Below, one piece after another: positions 1 to 7,605 of a stretch of DNA of 64,000 nt (within the stretch, counting starts at the first letter, position 1; every line of letters begins with the position of its first letter). A program made the translations under genes and the position numbers. The notes under the pieces are model-generated. The model was not told where the DNA came from. It ran no database searches and was given only the letters and a program-made list of their open reading frames with translations. Source of the DNA: Sphingobium yanoikuyae (GTDB lineage: Bacteria > Pseudomonadota > Alphaproteobacteria > Sphingomonadales > Sphingomonadaceae); NCBI RefSeq assembly GCF_034424525.1, contig NZ_CP139979.1, positions 2,939,001 through 3,003,000 on the forward strand. Direction: 5' to 3'.

Positions 1-2322
1 CTCGACCAGCCCTGGTGCGAGGGGCAGGTGCTGCTGCTGTCGCCGCGCCGCCTTGCCGCGCGGGCAGCGGCCGAGCGGATTGCCGAAATGCTGGGCGAAC
101 AGCCCGGCGGCACGGTCGGCTATGCGACGCGGATGGACAGCAAGGTCAGCGCGAAGACGCGGCTGCTGGTGCTGACCGAGGGCATTTTCGTCCGCCGCAT
201 CCAGGATGATCCCGAACTGGCCGGCGTGTCGGCGGTGCTGTTCGACGAAGTGCATGAGCGCAGCCTGGACAGCGATTTCGGCCTGGCGCTGGCACTCGAC
301 GCACAGGCGGCGCTGCGACCGGACCTGCGTATCCTGCCGATGTCGGCGACGCTCGACGGCGCGCGCTTCTCCACCTTGCTCGATGGCGCGCCGGTGATCG
401 AGAGCGAGGGCAAGATCCAGCCGCTGGCGTTGCGCAATATCGGCCGCCATGCCGAAAAGCGGATCGAGGATGAGATGGCCGCCGCCATCCGTCGCGCGCT
501 GGAGGAGGAGGCTGAGGGCGACCTGCTCGCCTTCCTGCCCGGCGTCCGGGAAATCGAGCGCACCGCCGAACGGATCGAGGGTGGCGCGTTCGAGGTCCAC
601 ATGTTGCACGGCAGTCTGGAACCGGGCGCCCAGCGCGCCGCCATCCGCCCCTCGCGCGAGGGGCGGCGCAAGGTGATCCTCGCCACCTCGATCGCCGAGA
701 CCAGCCTGACCATCGACGGCGTGCGTATCGTCGTCGACTCCGGCCTGGCCCGGCGCCCACGCTATGACCGCGCCGCTGGCGTCACCCGCCTCGTCACCGA
801 ACGCGCCAGCCAGGCGTCGGCGACCCAGCGCGCCGGCCGCGCCGCGCGCCAGCGGCCGGGCGTCGCCTATCGCCTGTGGGAGGCCGCGGCGACCGCGGGC
901 ATGCCGCCCTTCGACCCGCCCGAAATATTGGAAAGCGACCTGTCCAGCCTGCTGCTCGACTGCGCGCTGTGGGGCGTGAGCGATCCGGCCAGCCTGCGCT
1001 GGCTCGACGCGCCGCCCGCCGCCGCCGTGGCCGAGGCGCGCAAGCGACTGACCGCCCTGGAGGCGCTCGACGCCGACGGCCGCATCACGGCCCATGGCAA
1101 GGCACTCGCGACGCTGCCGCTGGCGCCGCGCATCGCCCATATGCTGGTGCGTGCCGGCGAACGCGGCCTCGCCCGCACAGCCGCCGAGATCGCGGTCCTG
1201 CTCGGCGAACGCGGCCTGGGCGGACAGGATACCGACCTCACCCTGCGGCTCCAGCGCTGGCGGCGCGAGGGCGGCAAGCGGGCCGAAGCCGGGCGCGGCC
1301 TCGCCAAGCGCTGGGCGCGCCTGGTCGACGGCCGCCCGCCCGCAGAGGGCGGACTGCACGATGTCGGCCTCTGCCTGGCCCTTGCCTTTCCCGATCGCGT
1401 CGCCAAGCGCCGCTCGGCCGACGGTGCCGACTGGGCCAGCGTGGGCGGGCGCGGCTTCCGGCTCGACCCGCTCTCGCCGCTGGCCAGCGAAGCCTGGCTG
1501 GCGGTGGGCGAGGTGCAGGGCAGCGCCGCGGGTGCGCGCATCCTGTCCGCCGCCCCGATCGGCGAGGCAGACGTGATCGCTTTGTTCGGTGAGCGCATCG
1601 CCGAGCATCGCACGGTGAAATTCCGCCCCGCCAATGGTGGGATCGAGGCGCTGCGGGAGCGCCGGCTGGGCGCGGTGCGCCTGTCCTCCGGCTCCGACGA
1701 CCGGCCCGACCCCGATGCCGTGGTCGTCGCGCTGGTCGATGGCGTGCGGCAGGGCGGCCTTGCCCTCCTCCCCTGGTCGGAAGCCGCACAATCGCTGCGG
1801 ATGCGGGCGGACTTTGCCGGGATCGAGGCGCTGTCGGACAGCGCGCTGATCGACACGCTGGACGACTGGCTGCCGCCGCTGCTGGCGGGCAAACGCCGCC
1901 TGTCCGACATCGACCGGTCCCAGCTTTCGGGCGTGCTCGAAACGCTGATCGGCTGGGACGGCAAGCAGCAGCTCGATCGGCTCGCCCCGCCCGATTTCCG
2001 TTCGCCCGCCGGCTCCACCCATGCGATCGACTATGCGGCCGAGGGCGGCCCGCGCGTGGAATTGCGGGTGCAGGCGCTGTTCGGCCTGTCGCAGCATCCG
2101 ACCGTCGGCAACCAGCGCATCCCGCTGGTCCTCTCGCTCACATCGCCGGCCGGCCGGCCGATCCAGACGACGCGCGACCTGCCCGGCTTCTGGGCCGGCA
2201 ACTGGCGCGACGTGGCCAAGGAAATGCGTGGTCGCTATCCCCGCCACCCCTGGCCCGACGATCCGGCGAGCGCCAATGCCACATTGCGCACCAAAAATGC
2301 GGACGCGCGCCGGAACTCTTGA
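1..2322 (+). CDS. hrpB: ATP-dependent RNA helicase HrpB, 5'-truncated by the window edge
   Basis: This is a DEAH-type superfamily 2 helicase of the HrpB family. The reading frame is already open at base 1, so the N-terminus with the Walker A motif lies outside the window. Counting from the first codon, the Walker B box DEVH is at residues 82-85, motif III SAT at 115-117 and motif VI (QRAGRAAR) near 276-283. The rest matches the helicase-associated domain and the HrpB C-terminal domain, which carries the WGR-like region. About 773 residues are visible; the family is usually 800-850, so roughly 50 are missing. The cellular role of HrpB is not well defined beyond RNA helicase activity. Confidence 0.95.
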   Translation, partial: LDQPWCEGQVLLLSPRRLAARAAAERIAEMLGEQPGGTVGYATRMDSKVSAKTRLLVLTEGIFVRRIQDDPELAGVSAVLFDEVHERSLDSDFGLALALDAQAALRPDLRILPMSATLDGARFSTLLDGAPVIESEGKIQPLALRNIGRHAEKRIEDEMAAAIRRALEEEAEGDLLAFLPGVREIERTAERIEGGAFEVHMLHGSLEPGAQRAAIRPSREGRRKVILATSIAETSLTIDGVRIVVDSGLARRPRYDRAAGVTRLVTERASQASATQRAGRAARQRPGVAYRLWEAAATAGMPPFDPPEILESDLSSLLLDCALWGVSDPASLRWLDAPPAAAVAEARKRLTALEALDADGRITAHGKALATLPLAPRIAHMLVRAGERGLARTAAEIAVLLGERGLGGQDTDLTLRLQRWRREGGKRAEAGRGLAKRWARLVDGRPPAEGGLHDVGLCLALAFPDRVAKRRSADGADWASVGGRGFRLDPLSPLASEAWLAVGEVQGSAAGARILSAAPIGEADVIALFGERIAEHRTVKFRPANGGIEALRERRLGAVRLSSGSDDRPDPDAVVVALVDGVRQGGLALLPWSEAAQSLRMRADFAGIEALSDSALIDTLDDWLPPLLAGKRRLSDIDRSQLSGVLETLIGWDGKQQLDRLAPPDFRSPAGSTHAIDYAAEGGPRVELRVQALFGLSQHPTVGNQRIPLVLSLTSPAGRPIQTTRDLPGFWAGNWRDVAKEMRGRYPRHPWPDDPASANATLRTKNADARRNS

Positions 2323-2378
2323 CTTCACGGCGACCGCTGGTGCAACGCACAATGACGATTTTACGGAGTTTCATCGCG

Positions 2379-2657
2379 ATGACCGCGCGCATTTACCAGA
2401 TCCAGAAGAACGCCCTCCAGTCCGGCAAGGCGCTGACTCACAAGTGGGTGCTGGAATATGCGCCCGCCGAAGCGAAGAAGGCCGATCCGCTGACCGGCTG
2501 GGCCGGTTCGGGCGACACCAAGCAGCAGCTGAAGCTCAGCTTCTCCTCGCAGGACGCCGCCGTCGCCTATGCCGAGCGCGAGAAGATCGCCTACACCGTC
2601 ATCGCGACCCCGCCCAAGACGCTGAAAATTCAGGCCTACGCCGACAATTTCCGCTGA
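2379..2657 (+). CDS. NDUFS4-like NADH dehydrogenase (complex I) accessory subunit
   Basis: A 92-residue protein of the ETC complex I subunit family (PF04800), the alphaproteobacterial relative of mitochondrial NDUFS4. It shows the family pattern: RIY and QSGKA near the N-terminus, a central DPLTGW block, a SSQDAAVAYAE helix and a C-terminal AYADNFR. It is expected to sit on the peripheral arm of complex I at the inner face of the membrane. I chose the ATG at 2379 because CGGAG lies about 10 bases upstream and the protein then starts as homologues do, with MTARIY. Upstream in-frame starts at 2319 and 2352 would add 20 or 9 unconserved residues. Confidence 0.88.
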   Translation: MTARIYQIQKNALQSGKALTHKWVLEYAPAEAKKADPLTGWAGSGDTKQQLKLSFSSQDAAVAYAEREKIAYTVIATPPKTLKIQAYADNFR

Positions 2658-2690
2658 TCCTTCAGCCCGTTCGAGGCTGGAATAGCAGAG

Positions 2691-2714
2691 CGCGGCGCGA
2701 CACGGCGCGCCGCG
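2691..2714 (+). terminator. GC-rich hairpin after the complex I subunit gene
   Basis: A perfect 9-bp stem (cgcggcgcg at 2691-2699 with cgcgccgcg at 2706-2714) lies 33 bases after the stop codon. No continuous T-run follows, only a short tttt further on, so it is at best a weak intrinsic terminator. Confidence 0.35.
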
Positions 2715-2821
2715 AACAAGGCATTTTGCCCCAGATGCTGCCCGATTGACGCCTTATTCGCTTGCCAAAGAGCGGCGTGAGGCGGCAAAAGCCGTGCTTT
2801 CATGGAAAGATTGAAGAGATA

Positions 2822-3067
2822 ATGACCGATCGCAGCGAGATTTTCGACAGCGTCGCAGCGCAGATCGCCCCCTTCAACAAGAAGGGCGTCGAACTGTCCG
2901 AAGCCACCACCTTTGCCGGCGACCTGGAATGGGACAGCCTGACCGTGATGGATTTCGTCGCCGCCATCGAGGACGAGTTCGACATCATCATCACCATGAA
3001 CATGCAGGCCGAGATCGAGACCGTGGGCCAGCTGGTCGACGCGGTCGCCAAGCTCAAGGCCGCCTGA
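2822..3067 (+). CDS. Acyl carrier protein associated with serine palmitoyltransferase
   Basis: An 81-residue acyl carrier protein. The phosphopantetheine site is the Ser of the EWDSL motif, residue 39, followed by the acidic helix (AAIEDEFDI) typical of ACPs. It lies 133 bases upstream of spt on the same strand. In Caulobacter and sphingomonads an ACP at this position is thought to carry the acyl substrate for serine palmitoyltransferase, so sphingolipid synthesis is the likely role rather than bulk fatty acid synthesis. The ATG at 2822 is preferred; the frame is open upstream to 2762 but without ACP-like sequence. Confidence 0.9.
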   Translation: MTDRSEIFDSVAAQIAPFNKKGVELSEATTFAGDLEWDSLTVMDFVAAIEDEFDIIITMNMQAEIETVGQLVDAVAKLKAA

Positions 3068-3078
3068 CACTTTAACTA

Positions 3079-3181
3079 CCGTTCGGGCTGAGCGAAGTCG
3101 AAGCCCATTGCCGAGCGGAGCCGAGGCTCCATGCTTCGCCTTCGCTCAGCAGCGTCCTTCGACTTCGCTCAGGACGAACGG
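3079..3181. repeat. REP-like inverted repeat between the ACP gene and spt
   Basis: Two 25-base arms, 3079-3103 and 3157-3181, are inverted with only two mismatches. The core is ctgagcgaagtcgaag / cttcgacttcgctcag. The spacer holds a further partial copy (ttcgctcag near 3141). The arm ccgttcg-n-ctgag recurs at 50160-50315 in this window, which marks it as a dispersed element. It may attenuate or stabilise the acp-spt message. Confidence 0.8.
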
Positions 3182-3200
3182 GTTTGGGATCATTGATATT

Positions 3201-4433
3201 ATGACCGACGCCGCCATCGCCACCGAAACCCGCGATCTCTTCTCCAAGTTCGATCCGCTGATCAACGAGCGCGAAGCGCTGCTGGCGACGGGCGTGCGCG
3301 ATCCCTATGCGATCGTCATGGACCAGGTGCTCTCGCCCACCCGCGCGATCATCAAGGGCAAGGAAACCATCCTGCTCGGCACCTATAATTATATGGGCAT
3401 GACCTTCGACCCCGACGTGGTGGAAGCCGGCAAGAAGGCGCTGGACGAGTTCGGCGCCGGCACCACCGGCAGCCGCGTCCTCAACGGCACCTATCAGGGC
3501 CACAAGGAAGTCGAGGACGCGCTCAAGGAGTTCTACGGCACGTCGGGCGCCATGGTCTTTTCGACCGGCTATCAGGCTAACCTGGGCATCATCTCCACCC
3601 TGGCGGGCAAGGGCGACTATGTCGTGCTCGACGCCGACAGCCATGCCTCCATCTATGATGGCTGCGCCATGGGCAATGCGGAGATCGTCCGCTTCCGCCA
3701 CAACAGCGTCGAGGATCTCGACAAGCGCCTGGGCCGCCTGCCCGCCGACGCGCTGAAGCTGGTCGTGCTGGAAGGCGTCTATTCGATGCTGGGCGACGTC
3801 GCCCCGCTGCCCGAAATGGTCGCCGCCATCCGCAAGCACCCCAATTGCATGATCCTGTGCGACGAGGCCCATGGCATGGGCTTCTTCGGCCCCAACGGCC
3901 GTGGCGCCTATGAGGAACAGGGCGTCGAGGGCGAGATCGACTTCGTGGTCGGCACCTTCTCCAAGTCGGTCGGCACCGTCGGCGGTTTCTGCGTATCGAA
4001 CCACCCCAAGTTCGAGATATTGCGCCTCGTCTGCCGGCCCTATGTCTTCACCGCCTCGCTGCCGCCCAGCGTCGTCGCTACCGCCGCGACCAGCATCCGC
4101 AAGCTGATGCACGCCGGCGAGAAGCGCGCCCATCTGTGGAAGAACAGCCAGCGCCTGCACCAGGGCCTCACCGACCTCGGCTTCAAGCTGGGCAGCGCCA
4201 CGCCGCAGTCGGCAATCATCGCCGTCATCCTGACCGACCAGATGCAGGCGGTGGCGATGTGGCAGACGCTGCTGGAGCTGGGCCTCTACGTCAACATGGC
4301 GCGCCCGCCGGCAACCCCGGCCGGCACCTTCCTGCTGCGCTGCTCGCTCTGCGCCGAACATAGCGACGAGCAGGTCGAACAGATCATCGCCATGTTCGAG
4401 ACCGCCGGCAAGGCCACCGGCGCGATCAACTGA
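3201..4433 (+). CDS. spt: Serine palmitoyltransferase
   Basis: This pyridoxal phosphate enzyme of the alpha-oxoamine synthase family condenses L-serine with palmitoyl-CoA or acyl-ACP to 3-ketodihydrosphingosine, the first committed step of sphingolipid synthesis. The 410 residues match the soluble homodimeric Sphingomonas enzyme (about 420). The PLP lysine is K255 in GTFSKSVGT. D221 and H224 are in DEAHGMG, and H148 (DADSHAS) is the stacking histidine. The ATG at 3201 is chosen because the upstream open frame runs through the REP-like repeat and is not protein-like. The ACP gene just upstream is its likely partner. A terminator overlaps the stop codon. Confidence 0.95.
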   Translation: MTDAAIATETRDLFSKFDPLINEREALLATGVRDPYAIVMDQVLSPTRAIIKGKETILLGTYNYMGMTFDPDVVEAGKKALDEFGAGTTGSRVLNGTYQGHKEVEDALKEFYGTSGAMVFSTGYQANLGIISTLAGKGDYVVLDADSHASIYDGCAMGNAEIVRFRHNSVEDLDKRLGRLPADALKLVVLEGVYSMLGDVAPLPEMVAAIRKHPNCMILCDEAHGMGFFGPNGRGAYEEQGVEGEIDFVVGTFSKSVGTVGGFCVSNHPKFEILRLVCRPYVFTASLPPSVVATAATSIRKLMHAGEKRAHLWKNSQRLHQGLTDLGFKLGSATPQSAIIAVILTDQMQAVAMWQTLLELGLYVNMARPPATPAGTFLLRCSLCAEHSDEQVEQIIAMFETAGKATGAIN

Positions 4434-4443
4434 TCGCGCTTTT
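4420..4443 (+). terminator. Intrinsic terminator overlapping the spt stop codon
   Basis: The sequence gcgcgatca (4420-4428) and tgatcgcgc (4431-4439) form a perfect inverted repeat followed at once by tttt (4440-4443). The spt stop codon TGA (4431-4433) is part of the 3' arm. The nominal loop is only two bases, so the outermost loop pair probably opens. Confidence 0.7.
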
Positions 4444-4555
4444 CGATACTCCGACGATCGACCGGGTATTTCCTGCGATAGAATCTGCTACAGCAGCGGA
4501 ACCATCTAACCTGCATATTCGCGCGGTTAACATAGTTCGGTTAGTGTAACGGTAT

Positions 4556-6547
4556 ATGGCGGAACGCGAAGTGATCGATGAACAGGACCGGGGCTGGCGC
4601 GCCGCGGCGCGGCGCTACATGCCCCTGGTCCTTGGCATATTGCTGATCGGATCGCTCGGCGCCCTGCTCTACAGTGCCAGCAGCGCCTCGCGCGATCACC
4701 AGCGCGCGCTTGCCGAACAGCAGCGCAGCTGGGAAATCATGGCGCTTGCCCGCGCCTTCGAGGCCAAGACCGCCCGCGCCGAAGTGACGCTGGCCCGCTA
4801 TGTCATCAGCCTCGACCCCGACACTGGCCGGCTGTTCCAGGACCAGTGGCGCACCGCCGCCAGCCAGCTCAAGTCGCTGACCTATGCCACCCGCAAGTCC
4901 GACTGGCAGCGCGGCAATGTCCGCGCGCTCCAGGCCGCCTTCGAACAGCGCGGCAAGACGCTGAGCGAAATCGGCCTGCGCACCACCTATGACCAGAAGA
5001 TGGGCGCGCTGGCGCAATTCCATCAGGCCGGGCGATCGCAGGATATCAAGCGACTGACGGCGCTGATCGACCTGGTGATCCAGGCCGAAAATGCGCGGCT
5101 GCGCGAACGCAGCCTGGCCGTCAGCCTGGCGGGCGACCGCACCGAACTGGTCGGCAAGACGTCGCGCATGGTCGGCCTCGCCCTGCTGGTCTGCGTGCTG
5201 TTCGCGCTGTGGCTGGTCAATGCCGCCTATACCGAACGGCGCAACGCGCGCCGCATGGCGGATATGGAGGCGGAACGCGCCGACCGGCTGGAAGAGGCCG
5301 TTTCCGCCCGCACCAGCGAATTGTCGGATGCCTATGAGCAGTTGAAGCGCGAATCCGCCGAACGCGCCGCCGCCGAGGATAATCTGCGCCAGATGCAGAA
5401 GATGGACGCGGTCGGCCAGTTGACCGGCGGCATCGCCCATGACTTCAACAATATGCTGGCGGTCGTCGTCGGCGGGCTGGAACTGGCCAAGCGCAAGCTG
5501 CGGCTGAAGCCGGCCGAGGCGGGCCATCATCTCGACAATGCGATGGAGGGCGCCAACCGCGCCGCCGCGCTGACCCGCCGCCTGCTCGCCTTTGCCCGTT
5601 CCGAACCGCTGCTGCCCAATGCTGTCGATCCCGACAGCCTGCTGCGCGGCATGGCCGATCTGGTCGACCGCACGATCGGCGACCAGATCATCGTCAGCTT
5701 CGCCCACAAGGCAAGCGGCTGGCGCATCTTCGTCGACCAGCATCAGATGGAAAACGCCCTCCTCAACCTGTGCGTCAACGCCCGCGACGCGATGGAGGGC
5801 CGGGGCAAGCTGACCATCTCGACCGGCCAGGCACAGCTTGCCGCCAACCAGATCGGCGAATGCCCGGCCGGCGACTATGTCACCGTCAGCGTCACCGACA
5901 ATGGCTGCGGCATGACGGCCGAGGTGGCCGCCCGCGTGTTCGAGCCCTTCTTCACCACCAAGCCGGTCGGCAAGGGCACCGGCCTTGGCCTCAGCCAGAT
6001 TTTCGGCTTCGTGCGCCAGAGCCAGGGCGAAATCCGCATCGAATCCGAACTGGGCACCGGCACCAGCGTCCATATCTACCTGCCGCGCCGCATCCTGACC
6101 GAGCAGGAGGCTGCCGCAGAAGCCCCGGCGAGCGAGCAGCTGCACACGCTCCATCCCCCGACCCGCATCCTGGTGGTGGAGGATGATCCGCGCGTGCTCA
6201 ACCAGACCATGGCGGCGCTAGCCGAACTCGGCCATCTGCCGATCGCCTGCGACCATCCCAGCAAGGCGGCCAAGCTGCTCAGCAACAATGCCGATATCGG
6301 CCTGATCATGAGCGACGTGCTGATGCCCGACATGACCGGGCCGGAAATGATCCGCACCCTGCCCGCCCATATGCGCCATCTGCCGGTGCTGTTCGTCACC
6401 GGCTTCACCGGCGACGCGACCGACAGCGACGATTTCCGGGGGCATGAAGTGCTGCGCAAGCCCTATACGCTCAATGCCCTGGGCCTTGCGCTGTCGAACG
6501 CGCTCAGCGGATCGAACCACCCAGGAACAGCCGCGGCAGCAGAGTGA
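4556..6547 (+). CDS. Membrane hybrid sensor histidine kinase with C-terminal receiver
   Basis: A 663-residue two-component sensor. Two transmembrane segments (about 22-41 and 205-223) flank a helical periplasmic region that resembles CHASE3. A short coiled coil (235-285) leads to the HisKA box GGIAHDFNN with phospho-acceptor H295. The HATPase domain has an N box near 400-412, DNGCGM at 448-453 and GKGTGLGL at 472-479. A receiver domain (about 535-650) has acidic D543/D544, phospho-acceptor D587 and K635. No separate response regulator is adjacent, so output must go through a distant partner. The gene follows spt closely, but the spt terminator makes it a separate unit. No clear ribosome binding site precedes the ATG, so the start is less certain. 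Confidence 0.88.
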   Translation: MAEREVIDEQDRGWRAAARRYMPLVLGILLIGSLGALLYSASSASRDHQRALAEQQRSWEIMALARAFEAKTARAEVTLARYVISLDPDTGRLFQDQWRTAASQLKSLTYATRKSDWQRGNVRALQAAFEQRGKTLSEIGLRTTYDQKMGALAQFHQAGRSQDIKRLTALIDLVIQAENARLRERSLAVSLAGDRTELVGKTSRMVGLALLVCVLFALWLVNAAYTERRNARRMADMEAERADRLEEAVSARTSELSDAYEQLKRESAERAAAEDNLRQMQKMDAVGQLTGGIAHDFNNMLAVVVGGLELAKRKLRLKPAEAGHHLDNAMEGANRAAALTRRLLAFARSEPLLPNAVDPDSLLRGMADLVDRTIGDQIIVSFAHKASGWRIFVDQHQMENALLNLCVNARDAMEGRGKLTISTGQAQLAANQIGECPAGDYVTVSVTDNGCGMTAEVAARVFEPFFTTKPVGKGTGLGLSQIFGFVRQSQGEIRIESELGTGTSVHIYLPRRILTEQEAAAEAPASEQLHTLHPPTRILVVEDDPRVLNQTMAALAELGHLPIACDHPSKAAKLLSNNADIGLIMSDVLMPDMTGPEMIRTLPAHMRHLPVLFVTGFTGDATDSDDFRGHEVLRKPYTLNALGLALSNALSGSNHPGTAAAAE

Positions 6548-7385
6548 CCGCGCCCAGCAGCGGCCAGCGCCGCTGCCAGGGCTTGATCTCGATTGCGGTG
6601 CCGGCATGGCGGTTGATCTTCCACGCCAGATAATCGATCCCGCCGGCATAGGTGAAGCTCGCCTTGGCGAGGCGCACCACCGACAGATATTTGCCGCGCC
6701 GCTGCAGCCCGCGCCAGACCTTGTCCGCATGGTCGGGTGACGGCGGCAGCCCCTCGGCCAGCGCCGCCGCGCCGAAACGGCGATAGCGGTCGGGATCGGC
6801 ATCCACGATCGAGAGCGAGCGGCCCGTCTTCTCCGCCCGCAATTCGGCGTTATAGGTGAGGGTAAAGCCGGTCTTCCACAGCAGGATCGGGTCATTCCCC
6901 TGCCCGTCCACCATCGGCCGGGCGAGCGACAGCAGGGTGGGCGCGGCCTGCGCCACCGCCGCCAGCGCGCGCTGCCGCGCCAGATCATCCGCCGACCACA
7001 GCAGCCGCGATGGCTGGGCAAAGCGCGCCCAGACCGAGACATTGTCCGCCTTCATGCTGTTCAGCCGGGCAAAGTCGGCCTCCGACAGCACGGCATATTT
7101 GGCGATCAGGCCGCCATGTTCGAACGGAAACACATTGGGCGGGATCGCGCGGTTGGCGCGCGCCAGCCAGCCCTTGCCATAGGCCGCCTCATAATCGGAG
7201 ACGATCAGGTAGAAATCGAGCATCAGCCCGTCGAGATTGGCCTCGCGCAGGCAGGAGCCGTAGAAGAGCACCGCCCGCGCCGCACCGGGATATTTCGCCG
7301 CCAGCGCCCCCGCCATGGCGGCCGCGCGCGGATCGGCCGGCGCGGACAGTTCGGCAGCGACGAGCGAGAACAGGCTGTTGGTCAT
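6504..7385 (-). CDS. Tam41/Mmp37-like nucleotidyltransferase, possible lipid head-group cytidylyltransferase
   Basis: A 293-residue protein. Its N-terminal half has the pattern of Tam41 (Mmp37) phosphatidate cytidylyltransferases: YGS at 42-44, LDF (acidic D57) followed by hydrophobics and SD at 56-64, then IAKYAVLS (94-101) and ARFAQP (120-125). That family uses CTP to make CDP-linked lipids at the membrane. The C-terminus is basic and hydrophobic, consistent with membrane association. It lies next to the spt locus, and a cytidylyltransferase serves ceramide head-group synthesis in Caulobacter (CpgD, from memory), so a sphingolipid role is plausible but inferred. Its 3' end overlaps the kinase gene by 44 bases in antisense. 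Confidence 0.65.
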   Translation of the reverse strand: MTNSLFSLVAAELSAPADPRAAAMAGALAAKYPGAARAVLFYGSCLREANLDGLMLDFYLIVSDYEAAYGKGWLARANRAIPPNVFPFEHGGLIAKYAVLSEADFARLNSMKADNVSVWARFAQPSRLLWSADDLARQRALAAVAQAAPTLLSLARPMVDGQGNDPILLWKTGFTLTYNAELRAEKTGRSLSIVDADPDRYRRFGAAALAEGLPPSPDHADKVWRGLQRRGKYLSVVRLAKASFTYAGGIDYLAWKINRHAGTAIEIKPWQRRWPLLGAVTLLPRLFLGGSIR

Positions 7386-7605
7386 GGAACCACCTGACAG
7401 GAGCCTTGCGCTCTTTCAATCCCGATGACGCTCCGGCGCGCACGGAAATGCGCGTCCTCGCCCGGCTGTTCGATGCAGGACCAGGATCGCTTCCAATCGA
7501 CAGGATGGTCATGCTTGACAAGGATCGGCGGAAATTCCTAGCAATTGCAGGCCGGATCCGGCGACAAACGCACTCCCTTCCACCATTGTTCGCCAAGGGC
7601 CACGC
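7386..7605. promoter_or_regulatory. Divergent promoter region between the Tam41-like gene and the glycan cassette
   Basis: A 220-base non-coding gap between divergent genes. It holds a consensus-like TTGACA at 7515-7520 on the plus strand, with a weak TAGCAA 18 bases later. This could drive the sialyltransferase-like gene at 7606. It is more AT-rich than neighbouring coding DNA by eye. Confidence 0.35.

Noticed and set aside
3108..3200. N-terminal extension of serine palmitoyltransferase
   Set aside because: The extra 31 codons are read from the REP-like repeat, and homologues start with the MTDAA-type sequence at 3201.
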